Shown here: piece after piece, positions 44,080 to 50,543 of the stretch
Position numbering within the stretch: position 1 is the first letter of the stretch
Layout: every line of letters begins with the position of its first letter
From: a virus
Virus record (IMG/VR): IMGVR_UViG_3300034072_000578
Location: 1 to 64,000 of that record
Direction: 5' to 3' (one strand)
Length of the DNA stretch: 64,000 bases
The notes under the pieces: generated by a model
Database searches by the model: none
What the model was told of the DNA's origin: nothing
Seen by the model: only the letters and a program-made list of their open reading frames with translations
Position numbers and translations under genes: made by a program

Positions 44080-44580
44080 ATGTTAATAGGCTTATGTGGT
44101 ATGCCTAGGTCCGGTAAGACCGAGGTTAAGAAAATTTTAGAAGAGGTATATGGGTTCTATACCCTAGATACCAAACAAGTGTTACGCGAAATGGCCGCTA
44201 AACTAACCGGCCTAAGTCCAGATGACTTTATCACCCAAGAGCAAAAACAGACTCTGTTCGAAGGCGTCGAACGTAGGAAGATCATGGGTGAGATTGGCAA
44301 TGTAGCGGAAAAGCTATGGGGCGACTCCTACATGATCGAACGGGAACTTAAAAACCCCGCCTTTTATGAAGGTAAACGCATCGTAGTGGACGCCCTACGC
44401 AAGGAACAGCCTAGAGACTTCCCCGGCTACGTCTTTCAGGTAATTAGCAATAGAGCCATTGATACAGGTAATTCCTTCGATGACTTCTATAAAGGCCGGA
44501 ACGATGGTATCATCATCAACGATGGTAGCTTAGATGACCTAAGAGACACCGTTGAAAGAGCGATTAGAAGATATCTTTAA
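44080..44580 (+). CDS. deoxynucleoside monophosphate kinase-like P-loop kinase
   Basis: 166 aa. Walker A GMPRSGKT at 7-14, a LID-like region and IVVDALRKEQPRDF. This pattern fits phage dNMP kinases (T4 gene 1, T5 dnk type) that feed dNTP pools. It starts immediately after the helicase stop. Confidence 0.8.
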   Translation: MLIGLCGMPRSGKTEVKKILEEVYGFYTLDTKQVLREMAAKLTGLSPDDFITQEQKQTLFEGVERRKIMGEIGNVAEKLWGDSYMIERELKNPAFYEGKRIVVDALRKEQPRDFPGYVFQVISNRAIDTGNSFDDFYKGRNDGIIINDGSLDDLRDTVERAIRRYL

Positions 44581-44591
44581 GAAGGGTTTAC

Positions 44592-44873
44592 ATGGGCGAC
44601 GAAACTGATAAAAAGCAACCACCAGAACGCAGCGCGGTCTTTTCCACGACTGACGGGAAGAAAGTAAGAATTGAGTTTGACAAGGTTTTCTCTTACGTAG
44701 GTAAGACCAAAAATCATAGCACAACTATTGAATATGGTTATAGTTACGAAAAAGAAAGTCGCGAGACATTCATTTTAGATATTGACTTTGATGAATTCGA
44801 TGATAAACTCACAACTTATCAAAAAGAATTAAGAGATTATTACAGAGAGTTTGAAACAAGCTCTTCGTATTGA
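44592..44873 (+). CDS. hypothetical protein
   Basis: 93 aa, acidic, with a beta-rich core (SAVFSTTDGKKVRIEFDKVFSYVG) and charged helical end (DDKLTTYQKELRDYYREFE). It ends exactly one base before the first tRNA. A Shine-Dalgarno GAAGGG lies 8 nt upstream of the ATG. Function unknown. Confidence 0.7.
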   Translation: MGDETDKKQPPERSAVFSTTDGKKVRIEFDKVFSYVGKTKNHSTTIEYGYSYEKESRETFILDIDFDEFDDKLTTYQKELRDYYREFETSSSY

Positions 44874-44951
44874 TGCGGGATAGTAGCAGTCTGGTAGCTC
44901 GCCACTCTCATAAGGTGGAGGTCGAGGGTTCAAATCCCTCTCCCGCATCCA
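44874..44951 (+). tRNA. tRNA-Met(CAT), initiator-like body
   Basis: Acceptor TGCGGGA/TCCCGCA, anticodon loop CTCATAA, encoded CCA. The D-arm AGCAGTCTGGTAGCT is like bacterial initiator tRNA, but the anticodon stem CCACT/GGTGG lacks the three G-C pairs of initiators and pair 1-72 is T-A. It may be elongator, or an altered initiator. First tRNA of the cluster. Confidence 0.9.
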
Positions 44952-44958
44952 GATTTTC

Positions 44959-45034
44959 GGGGAAGTAGCTCAGTTGGATAGAGCAAAGCCACTTTAGGGC
45001 TTGTGCGTTGGTTCGAGTCCAACCTTCCCCACCA
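44959..45034 (+). tRNA. tRNA-Lys(TTT) with C33
   Basis: Acceptor GGGGAAG/CTTCCCC, anticodon stem AAGCC/GGCTT perfect, loop ACTTTAG, CCA encoded. Position 33 is C instead of the near-universal T, which is odd. A second tRNA-Lys(TTT) with a normal loop is at 58983. Confidence 0.85.
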
Positions 45035-45269
45035 CAGTTAAACAACTTAGTAACGACTAAAGTATATGCCCGTCTTGCTAAGGTATCTATGGACAACTGC
45101 TGATGCACGTTAAATCCCTGAGGCAAGGGTTTGCAGAGGTCATAGGTTTATTTGTTTGTGACGGGAGATTACCACTCAGAAGCTACGGCTTGCTGCGGTA
45201 ATGATACCACCGGGTTTACGGTCATCCTGCTTATAGCAAAAACCGGCAAGTTTTAGCCTTAAAGGCTTT
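45035..45269 (+). ncRNA. non-coding spacer with candidate structured RNA
   Basis: No ORF. It contains CCCGTC...GACGGG, ATTACC...GGTAAT, CCCT-GAGGCA-AGGG and a UACG tetraloop hairpin AAGC-TACG-GCTT at 45180-45191. Probably transcribed with the tRNAs; identity unknown. Confidence 0.4.
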
Positions 45270-45347
45270 CGGGAATTAGCGCAGTCTGGTCAGCGTGTGC
45301 CCTTTGGAGGGGTGAGGTCGTAGGTTCGAATCCTACATTCCCGACCA
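45270..45347 (+). tRNA. tRNA-Pro(TGG)
   Basis: Acceptor CGGGAAT/ATTCCCG, loop TTTGGAG, T-loop TTCGAAT, CCA encoded. Followed by a UACG hairpin at 45352-45363. Confidence 0.93.
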
Positions 45348-45418
45348 TTTACAGCTACGGCTGCTTGGGTGAGCAAAACAAATACCTTGGAACTTTGGCT
45401 AGTTCCTAAAAGCTCAAT

Positions 45419-45504
45419 GCGGGATTGGTGGAACTGGATATACACATATGCCTTAGAAGCATACGCCGAAAGGATTGAGAGTTCGAGTCTCTCATCCCGC
45501 ACCA
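45419..45504 (+). tRNA. tRNA-Leu(TAG)
   Basis: Acceptor GCGGGAT/ATCCCGC, loop CTTAGAA, long variable arm, CCA encoded. Reads CTA, the leucine codon this phage uses heavily. Confidence 0.94.
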
Positions 45505-45526
45505 GTTTATTTTAATAAGAAACTAT

Positions 45527-45555
45527 GTTATTATCCTCACAAACGAGGTAATAAC
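45527..45555 (+). promoter_or_regulatory. hairpin covering the endolysin ribosome binding site
   Basis: GTTATTA-t-CCTC (45527-45538) is complementary to GAGG-TAATAAC (45545-45555), and the ATG is the next base. The Shine-Dalgarno GAGG is inside the stem, so translation is probably held down until the hairpin opens. Confidence 0.7.
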
Positions 45556-46110
45556 ATGGACAGATCAAAATTCTATTCTACGGTAAGAGCTAAACTAGGC
45601 TCTCTTACACAATCACAAATCAATGGCTTTGAGACAGTGCTAGATGCGCTAGAGGGTCAACCTCTTTCGCACAGAGCGTATTCGCTCGCAACTGCTTGGC
45701 ATGAAACCAATAAAACTATGCTCCCTGTTGTCGAAGCCTATTGGCTTTCGGAAGCATGGCGTAAGAAGAACTTAAGATACTATCCTTGGCATGGTCGCGG
45801 TTATGTTCAATTAACATGGGAATATAACTACAAGAGAGCAGATAAAGAACTTGGTCTAAAAGGGACTTTACTTGCTAATCCTGATCGTGCTATGGAACCT
45901 AAGATTGCTGCTAAGGTTATGCGCCTAGGTATGGATGAGGGATGGTTTACTAACGTAAAGCTATCTGACTGCCTACCAATGAGAGGCGTAGCTACTAGAG
46001 CGCAATACATGAAAGCAAGAACAATCATCAATGGATCGGATAAAGCCGACCTAATTGAAGATTATGCGCAGGTGTTCGAAAGAGCGCTTCGTGATGGAGG
46101 TTTAGTATAA
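45556..46110 (+). CDS. GH19-type endolysin
   Basis: 184 aa from the ATG at 45556; a longer frame begins inside tRNA-Leu and is rejected. LATAWHETNKTM (E50) and YYPWHGRGYVQLTWEYNYKRADKELGL are the glycoside hydrolase 19 catalytic and substrate regions used by phage endolysins. No signal peptide, so it needs the holin at 15.2 kb, 30 kb away. The start is held in an RBS hairpin. Confidence 0.9.
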   Translation: MDRSKFYSTVRAKLGSLTQSQINGFETVLDALEGQPLSHRAYSLATAWHETNKTMLPVVEAYWLSEAWRKKNLRYYPWHGRGYVQLTWEYNYKRADKELGLKGTLLANPDRAMEPKIAAKVMRLGMDEGWFTNVKLSDCLPMRGVATRAQYMKARTIINGSDKADLIEDYAQVFERALRDGGLV

Positions 46111-46167
46111 TGAGTAGTTGTAGAACAAGAGATATTCCAGACCAGCAATGGGGTGGATAATCTATAT

Positions 46168-46249
46168 CCCCTAGTAACAACGGCGGCTACGAACCGCTAG
46201 TAACGTAACTGGATTGAAAATGCAGGTTCGAATCCTGTCTAGGGGTCCA
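46168..46249 (+). tRNA. tRNA-Arg(ACG), apparently lacking a normal D-arm
   Basis: Perfect acceptor CCCCTAG/CTAGGGG, T-arm GCAGG-TTCGAAT-CCTGT, CCA encoded, and anticodon arm GGCGG-CTACGAA-CCGCT. Only TAACAAC separates acceptor and anticodon arm, so there is no room for a D-arm, and a 22-nt region replaces the variable loop. Confidence 0.65.
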
Positions 46250-46258
46250 TTTTAATAA

Positions 46259-46333
46259 CGGCGTGTAGCATAACGGTTAGTGCATCCCACTGATAATGGG
46301 CAGATGGAAGTTCGATTCTTCCCTCGCCGACCA
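46259..46333 (+). tRNA. tRNA-Ile(GAT)
   Basis: Acceptor CGGCGTG/CTCGCCG with a T-T mismatch at pair 6-67, D-arm GCAT/GTGC, loop CTGATAA, T-loop TTCGATT, CCA encoded. Confidence 0.88.
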
Positions 46334-46352
46334 ATTTAAACTGTCCTCATTT

Positions 46353-46467
46353 GGCCAGTTATGACGAATTACGGGACTTAATTGTCCATATATGGCCGGT
46401 TACGTTAATAGTAAACTACCCTCCTTACAAGTGGGGATCAGCGGGGCAGAACCGCTACTGGCTACCA
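46353..46467 (+). tRNA. tRNA-like element, long and non-canonical
   Basis: GGCCAGT pairs with ACTGGCT, followed by A and CCA; TA sits at 8-9. An arm AGCGG/CCGCT is in the T position but its loop is GGCAGAA, not TTCGAAT. The middle is too long, with GGAC...GTCC and a CCC...GGG arm; a possible anticodon TAA lies in GTTAATA. May be a decayed or variant type II tRNA. Confidence 0.35.
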
Positions 46468-46473
46468 TTTATT

Positions 46474-46881
46474 ATGACATACAAAATAACAAACTGTAAT
46501 TATTGCAATGTAGAATTCAGATATTGTGATTCGAAAAGAACTGGTAAGTTTTGTTCTAACCAGTGTTTTCAAGATCATAGATATGAATTCGTTACTAGGC
46601 CGAATATTCTTTTAGGTTTGACGGACGCCAAACAATTAAGAGATAGACTTCTAAAAGATACTCCTTATTGCTCAGAGTGTGGAGTAGGAGAGTTTTGGGA
46701 AGGTAAGAAGTTATCATTACAGATCGATCATTTTGATGGCGATAGTGATAACAACGCCCCTTATAACTTAAGAGTTTTGTGTCCTAATTGTCATTCTCAG
46801 ACTGATAATTATGGGATTAAAAATAAAGGATCGTCATCTAGACGTTCTAAATATCTAAAAGAATATAAATCTAATTACTAA
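46474..46881 (+). CDS. HNH endonuclease
   Basis: 135 aa from the ATG at 46474; the longer frame covers a tRNA-like element. N-terminal zinc finger (CNYCNVEFRYC, CSNQC) and core LSLQIDHFDGDSDNNAPYNLRVLCPNCHSQT, a homing-type HNH. It lies between tRNA genes, a common site for free-standing homing nucleases. No clear Shine-Dalgarno. Confidence 0.8.
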   Translation: MTYKITNCNYCNVEFRYCDSKRTGKFCSNQCFQDHRYEFVTRPNILLGLTDAKQLRDRLLKDTPYCSECGVGEFWEGKKLSLQIDHFDGDSDNNAPYNLRVLCPNCHSQTDNYGIKNKGSSSRRSKYLKEYKSNY

Positions 46882-46885
46882 TTTC

Positions 46886-46942
46886 AGGGTGACTAGCTTA
46901 GGTTGGTTATAAAGAAGGCTAGTTTTAAAGTTCGCCTCCACC
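46886..46942 (+). pseudogene. possible tRNA remnant
   Basis: CTAGCTTAGGTTGGTTA resembles a tRNA D-arm and the segment ends TTCGCCTCCACC, but acceptor pairing is poor and the anticodon arm is missing. ACTAGC/GCTAGT can pair. Confidence 0.25.
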
Positions 46943-46954
46943 GATTAATTCATT

Positions 46955-47044
46955 GGATCATTGGGCGAGTGGTTTATGCCGTGTCCCTGCTAAGGACATG
47001 CACCTTAACCGGTGCCGTTGGTTCGAATCCAACATGATCCGCCA
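46955..47044 (+). tRNA. tRNA-Ser(GCT)
   Basis: Acceptor GGATCAT/ATGATCC, stem TGTCC/GGACA, loop CTGCTAA, long variable arm GCACC...GGTGC, CCA encoded. Confidence 0.94.
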
Positions 47045-47071
47045 GTTTAACACTAATAAGAGTATCTAATA

Positions 47072-47323
47072 ATGCGTATCTATTTTGCCGCTAGCAACAA
47101 TGGTGATGGTTCTTCAAGCGTCCATTTCTTCGAAAGTAAGAAGTGTATCGACCTTTTAGAAGAGCATGACCTAGAAGGATATGGCGGTTGCGAAGGTGGC
47201 GACTGGATGGATATTGACGGTTCTGTTACTGGAATTAATATCGAAACTTTAGAAGAAGTAGTTGACTACCTAGTTGACTACGGCTATATAGATGAAGAAG
47301 ACGCAGAGCGTCTAAAAGCTTAA
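47072..47323 (+). CDS. hypothetical acidic protein
   Basis: 83 aa (MRIYFAASNNGDGSSSVHFFES), with GYGGCEGGDWMDIDGSV and an acidic helical C-terminus. Not recognised. Sits alone between tRNA-Ser and tRNA-Thr; codon use matches the rest of the phage. Confidence 0.65.
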   Translation: MRIYFAASNNGDGSSSVHFFESKKCIDLLEEHDLEGYGGCEGGDWMDIDGSVTGINIETLEEVVDYLVDYGYIDEEDAERLKA

Positions 47324-47330
47324 AAGACAT

Positions 47331-47413
47331 GCTAGTGTCGCATAGTGGTCCATTGCACCGATCTTGTAAGTCGGAATTCCAGATCGTGGGTTCGAATCCC
47401 ACCACTAGCTCCA
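47331..47413 (+). tRNA. tRNA-Thr(TGT)
   Basis: Acceptor GCTAGTG/CACTAGC, stem CCGAT/GTCGG, loop CTTGTAA, CCA encoded. The variable region is longer than usual for Thr (AATTCCAGATC). Confidence 0.9.
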
Positions 47414-47418
47414 TTAAT

Positions 47419-47468
47419 AATTAAGGCCGGAACACTACGGTAAAGAGCTTCGATAGAAGCTTGCCTTA
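47419..47468 (+). ncRNA. small hairpin RNA between tRNA-Thr and tRNA-Ala
   Basis: ATTAAGGC...GCCTTAAT closes a structure that contains AGCTTC-GATA-GAAGCT. No ORF. May be a processing signal or small RNA. Confidence 0.4.
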
Positions 47469-47470
47469 AT

Positions 47471-47547
47471 GGGGAATTAGCTCATTTGGGTAGAGCGTCG
47501 CACTTGCACTGCGAAGGCAAAGAGTTCGAACCTCTTATTCTCCACCA
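47471..47547 (+). tRNA. tRNA-Ala(TGC)
   Basis: Acceptor GGGGAAT/ATTCTCC, stem TCGCA/TGCGA, loop CTTGCAC, CCA encoded. Confidence 0.94.
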
Positions 47548-47558
47548 GATTAAATAAC

Positions 47559-47655
47559 GGAAGTATGGCAGAGTCTGGTTTATCGCGCTCGCCTTGAAAG
47601 CGAGAGTGGGCCTTAAACAAGTCCACCGTGGGTTCGAATCCTACTGCTTCCTCCA
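47559..47655 (+). tRNA. tRNA-Ser(TGA)
   Basis: Acceptor GGAAGTA/TGCTTCC, stem CTCGC/GCGAG, loop CTTGAAA, long variable arm, CCA encoded. Confidence 0.94.
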
Positions 47656-47661
47656 GAATAC

Positions 47662-47737
47662 GGGTCGGTAGCTCAGTTGGTAGAGCATGGGGCTGAAAAT
47701 CTCAGTGTCGAGAGTTCAATTCTCTCCCCTCCCACCA
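47662..47737 (+). tRNA. tRNA-Phe(GAA) with acceptor mismatches
   Basis: D- and T-arms normal, loop CTGAAAA, CCA encoded. The acceptor GGGTCGG/CCCTCCC has two adjacent mismatches (T-T and C-C) at pairs 4-69 and 5-68. Followed by a UUCG hairpin at 47742-47753. Confidence 0.88.
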
Positions 47738-47788
47738 TTTACAACTTCGGTTGCTCGGACTTGCCACAGTCCTTTCAAAATTCCTAAC

Positions 47789-47862
47789 GCGGGCTTGGCG
47801 TAGTGTTAGCGTGTCTGGCTTCCAACCAGAAGGCAAGAGTTAGATTCTCTTAGTCCGCACCA
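47789..47862 (+). tRNA. tRNA-Gly(TCC), variant T-loop
   Basis: Acceptor GCGGGCT/AGTCCGC, stem TCTGG/CCAGA, loop CTTCCAA, CCA encoded. T-loop is TTAGATT; the usual C56 is A, which would break the normal G19-C56 tertiary pair. Confidence 0.88.
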
Positions 47863-47880
47863 TAATTAAATACGGCACTT

Positions 47881-48372
47881 ATGACAGAATTAGATAGGTT
47901 TTTATCTTATATTTTAGTTTCTGAAACAAACTGTTGGGAATGGCAAGGCGCTTTAAGTGAAAAGGGCTATGGCGTTTTCAACATGGGTTCTAGAAAAGAA
48001 GGTAATAAAAGAACTATAAGAGCGCACCGATATTCTTATATGAAATATAAAGGCGAATTGGGCGAACTTCTAGTCTGTCATAAGTGCGACAACAGAAAGT
48101 GTTGCAATCCAGATCATCTTTTTTTAGGAACTGATGAGGATAACATTAGGGATATGTGGGCTAAGGGTAGGCAACCTCCACCTTTAGTCCAACTAGGGTC
48201 AGCAAATAATAATGCCATCTTGGATGATGTTAAAGTCGCTAAAATCAAATCTCTACTAGATACTTTTAACAATAAAGAATTAGGCGCTATGTTTGGCGTC
48301 AAGCATTCAACTATATCCAAAATAAGAACGGGTAGAACTTGGGTGCATGTTCAGGGATCGTCTAATGGGTAG
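47881..48372 (+). CDS. HNH homing endonuclease with C-terminal HTH
   Basis: 163 aa. CWEWQGALSEKGYGVF, AHRYSYMKYKGEL, VCHKCDNRKCCNPDHLFLGTDEDNIRDM is the HNH_3 signature; the tail LGAMFGVKHSTISKIRTGRTW is a DNA-binding helix-turn-helix. The last 22 nt overlap tRNA-Gln, so gene end and tRNA 5' end share sequence. This suggests insertion next to, and recognition of, the tRNA locus. Confidence 0.88.
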   Translation: MTELDRFLSYILVSETNCWEWQGALSEKGYGVFNMGSRKEGNKRTIRAHRYSYMKYKGELGELLVCHKCDNRKCCNPDHLFLGTDEDNIRDMWAKGRQPPPLVQLGSANNNAILDDVKVAKIKSLLDTFNNKELGAMFGVKHSTISKIRTGRTWVHVQGSSNG

Positions 48373-48425
48373 GACAACTGGTTTTGATCCAGTTAATAGG
48401 GGTTCGAGTCCCTTTCCCTGATCCA
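48351..48425 (+). tRNA. tRNA-Gln(TTG)
   Basis: Acceptor TCAGGGA/TCCCTGA, stem ACTGG/CCAGT, loop TTTTGAT, CCA encoded. Its 5' end lies within the HNH coding frame. Confidence 0.93.
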
Positions 48426-48435
48426 ATTCAAATAC

Positions 48436-48509
48436 GGGCTATTCGTTTAATGGTAGGACGCTGGATTGTCTATCCGGCAGCAGGGGTTCGATTCCCCTAT
48501 AGCTCGCCA
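48436..48509 (+). tRNA. tRNA-Asp(GTC)
   Basis: Acceptor GGGCTAT/ATAGCTC, stem CTGGA/TCCGG, loop TTGTCTA, CCA encoded. Confidence 0.93.
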
Positions 48510-48515
48510 TTTGTC

Positions 48516-48616
48516 AGAAGGGGCGCTAATCCCTTCGCCGCTCCCTAACCGGTTATTAGGTGTTAGGGTGAGCTAGTGGAGTGAGTGGCGCTAGCAATAA
48601 CTAAAGGAAGACGTTC
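48516..48616 (+). ncRNA. structured non-coding spacer
   Basis: GAAGGG...CCCTTC and CCCTAAC...GTTAGGG are perfect helices in tandem, followed by GGAA-GACG-TTCC. No ORF. Candidate small RNA of unknown type. Confidence 0.4.
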
Positions 48617-48630
48617 CTACCACAAACTAT

Positions 48631-48707
48631 CGATGGCGTAGTGTAAACGGTGAACATGGCGGATTGTGATTCCGCAGTTGAGGGTTCGAATCCCTCCGTC
48701 ACGACCA
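48631..48707 (+). tRNA. tRNA-His(GTG), bulged acceptor
   Basis: Stem GCGGA/TCCGC, loop TTGTGAT, T-loop TTCGAAT, CCA encoded. The acceptor pairs perfectly only if the A at 48633 is bulged. Confidence 0.85.
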
Positions 48708-48722
48708 AATACAGGATTAATT

Positions 48723-49130
48723 ATGAAGAGTTTTGACGAACTAAAGCAAGAACGTAACGAGCAACGATTAACAGGCTTACTAAACCAGCTTGTTTATTTC
48801 GATGAACGATTAGATGGTGCCATTAAAGCCCACGAAAAGAAGATGGATGAGCTTTATTTTCTCGAAGAAGAACTAAAGCAACTAACAGCTAACCCTTCTC
48901 TCCTAACGCAGGAGCAGGTCTCAGCTATTATTGAGAAGCTTAATAAGTTAATCTATGCCACAGGCGGGATCGTTTCTGGTAATCATATTATAGGTGGCTC
49001 TATTACCGCAGACAAGATTGTAGCCCATTCTATTTGTGCAACGAATTTGTCGGATTGGCGTAACGCATCAAGCTCAGTAACAATTGCTGGCGGACAGGTA
49101 GCAAGTAACACTATTTCAACTACTAGATAA
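48723..49130 (+). CDS. hypothetical coiled-coil protein with fibre-like C-terminus
   Basis: 135 aa from the ATG at 48723. N-terminal 80 residues are charged coiled coil (DELKQERNEQRLTGLLNQL). The C-terminal part IVSGNHIIGGSITADKIVAHSICATNL resembles the G-x-I-x-A-x-x-I repeats at the ends of gpJ-type tail fibres. It might attach to the fibre or be a degraded tail gene. Function unknown. Confidence 0.6.
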   Translation: MKSFDELKQERNEQRLTGLLNQLVYFDERLDGAIKAHEKKMDELYFLEEELKQLTANPSLLTQEQVSAIIEKLNKLIYATGGIVSGNHIIGGSITADKIVAHSICATNLSDWRNASSSVTIAGGQVASNTISTTR

Positions 49131-49137
49131 TCAACTT

Positions 49138-49212
49138 AGGGGTGTAGTATAATGGCTATTACAGTCGACTCCAAATCCTCAGATCAGGGTTCGATTCCCT
49201 GCTCCCCTGCCA
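49138..49212 (+). tRNA. tRNA-Trp(CCA) with stem mismatches
   Basis: Acceptor AGGGGTG/CTCCCCT has a T-T mismatch at 6-67. Anticodon stem GTCGA/TCCTC has T-T and C-C mismatches at pairs 28-42 and 29-41. Loop CTCCAAA, T-arm normal, CCA encoded. Confidence 0.85.
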
Positions 49213-49229
49213 TTTATAAGAGAATTTAA

Positions 49230-49535
49230 ATGAGCTTAGAAAAAGTATTAGAAATTTACAATGAAGACAGTTGGGGTCTAGAAGACTATATTGTCGATAA
49301 GACTGACTCCGATTGGGTTCAGGATCATAAATACCAGTATCGTTCCTACATTATCAAGTATGAGGACGGCAAGTTTTACCAGATCAACGAAAGCCGTTCC
49401 GGCTCTTATCATTCGGATTGGTATTACAACCCAGCAGAGATTTTCGAAGTCGAAAGACAAGAAAAAGTAGTTACTAAGACAGAAATCACTTGGCATATGG
49501 TCGGTGATCGTGTAGAGAGTAAAGATCGCTGGTAA
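49230..49535 (+). CDS. hypothetical protein
   Basis: 101 aa, acidic and aromatic-rich (DHKYQYRSYIIKYEDGKFYQINESRSGSYHSDWYY), beta-type. No known family recognised. Flanked by tRNA-Trp and tRNA-Asn. Shine-Dalgarno AAGAGAA before the ATG. Confidence 0.65.
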   Translation: MSLEKVLEIYNEDSWGLEDYIVDKTDSDWVQDHKYQYRSYIIKYEDGKFYQINESRSGSYHSDWYYNPAEIFEVERQEKVVTKTEITWHMVGDRVESKDRW

Positions 49536-49545
49536 TAAGAATTTT

Positions 49546-49621
49546 TGGCTAGTAGCTTAACCGGTAAAGCCACTCACTGTTAATGAGTCAGATGCAGGTT
49601 CGACCCCTGCCTAGTCAGCCA
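49546..49621 (+). tRNA. tRNA-Asn(GTT)
   Basis: Acceptor TGGCTAG/CTAGTCA, stem ACTCA/TGAGT, loop CTGTTAA, CCA encoded. Confidence 0.93.
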
Positions 49622-49623
49622 GA

Positions 49624-49848
49624 ATTAGTAAGCGAAGAAGTAAACGCTAGTAGAAAGCATGTGACCTACAGCATGTTAGTAGATAGCGCGGGGCAACAGC
49701 CTTAGAGTTTAATTAGTCAGTTCCTGAACCAAGAGCGTCGGAACTAAGTGGAAAGAAGCCTGTAGGAGGCGCATCGCCGCAATGCTAATTAAGACCCGTT
49801 GAACAGCCGACTATATCGATTAGGCTTCGGCATTCTTCGCTTACTAAT
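49624..49848 (+). ncRNA. 225-nt structured RNA closed by a 16-bp helix
   Basis: ATTAGTAAGCGAAGAA (49624-49639) pairs perfectly with 49833-49848. Inside are CGCTA/TAGCG, TTAATTAG/CTAATTAA, AGTTCC/GGAACT and the hairpin GGCG-CAT-CGCC. There is no ORF. It starts 3 nt after tRNA-Asn CCA. It does not show RNase P, tmRNA or group I intron core motifs. Likely a novel or unassigned phage ncRNA. Confidence 0.7.
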
Positions 49849-49877
49849 AACAATCCCTAATAAGGGTTTATTTAATC

Positions 49878-49954
49878 GGGGCCATCGTCTATGTGGCTAG
49901 GATAGTTGGTTTTCACCCAGCAGAACCGGGGTTCGATGCCCGGTGGCCCCACCA
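49878..49954 (+). tRNA. tRNA-Glu(TTC)
   Basis: Perfect acceptor GGGGCCA/TGGCCCC, stem GTTGG/CCAGC, loop TTTTCAC, CCA encoded. Confidence 0.94.
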
Positions 49955-49983
49955 TTCCCCACTAACAACATTGAGTAGCAAAC

Positions 49984-50157
49984 ATGGATACGAAGGCTTG
50001 CGATTACTGCGGACGCCCTGTAGAGGATGGCGCGTTGCGTTACGGTCCCGCGATTCCCGGCCCCCGGCATTGGGAATGTAACAATGTCAAAAACGGTAAA
50101 CCGTCAACCATCGAAGATATCATAGCTACTTTAATGAAGGATATGAAAAATGCGTAA
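49984..50157 (+). CDS. small zinc-finger-like protein (57 aa)
   Basis: Reads MDTKACDYCGRPVEDGALRY then HWECNNVKNGK. CDYCG plus H/C further on give a plausible zinc site. Stop overlaps the lipoprotein start by 8 nt. The first part is GC-rich unlike neighbours, suggesting transfer. Function unknown. Confidence 0.65.
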   Translation: MDTKACDYCGRPVEDGALRYGPAIPGPRHWECNNVKNGKPSTIEDIIATLMKDMKNA

Positions 50158-50527
50158 ATCATTTGTTCTTTTTAGCGCAGCGCTCGCAACCCTAGTTGCT
50201 GGCTGCTCTTGCGCCCCATCCAATCAACCCCAACAGCAGGCGTATTACGATCAGCCTGTCCAGCAGCAGCAATACGCCCCTGCCCCTGTCCAGCAGGCAC
50301 AGCCCGGTTTCCTTGATCGTCATGGCGATGCGATCCTAGCTGGCGGCGTCGGCTATCTCGCCGGTAAGGCCGCTTCCAAGCGGGAATACCGCAATGACCG
50401 GAACTATTCGCGTCCCCGCTATTACAGCCGTCCTTCCCGCCCAGCGGCGACCCGCTATTACTCTTCCTCGCCCTCGCGGTCAACCTTCCGTAGTTCAAGC
50501 CGTGGTTCCTTCCGAAGCCGCCGCTGA
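50150..50527 (+). CDS. lipoprotein with Gln-rich and Arg/Ser-rich regions
   Basis: 125 aa. Lipobox LVAGC (Cys about 19), Gln/Pro-rich stretch, Gly-rich segment AILAGGVGYLAGKAA like glycine-zipper envelope proteins, then Arg/Tyr/Ser tail ending SRGSFRSRR. GC-rich with different codon use from most phage genes. Envelope protein of possible host origin; might alter the cell surface during infection. Confidence 0.75.
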   Translation: MRKSFVLFSAALATLVAGCSCAPSNQPQQQAYYDQPVQQQQYAPAPVQQAQPGFLDRHGDAILAGGVGYLAGKAASKREYRNDRNYSRPRYYSRPSRPAATRYYSSSPSRSTFRSSSRGSFRSRR

Positions 50528-50543
50528 TTACAGCCATTTGAAA

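Noticed and set aside
45475-45555. Longer start for the endolysin
   Set aside because: It would begin inside tRNA-Leu; a good ribosome site precedes the ATG at 45556.
46351-46473. Longer N-terminus of the HNH protein at 46474
   Set aside because: The extra part covers a tRNA-like element and has no domain similarity.
49624-49848. Group I intron, RNase P or tmRNA
   Set aside because: No P/Q/R/S core, no RNase P conserved segments and no tag reading frame; flanks are complete tRNAs or spacer.
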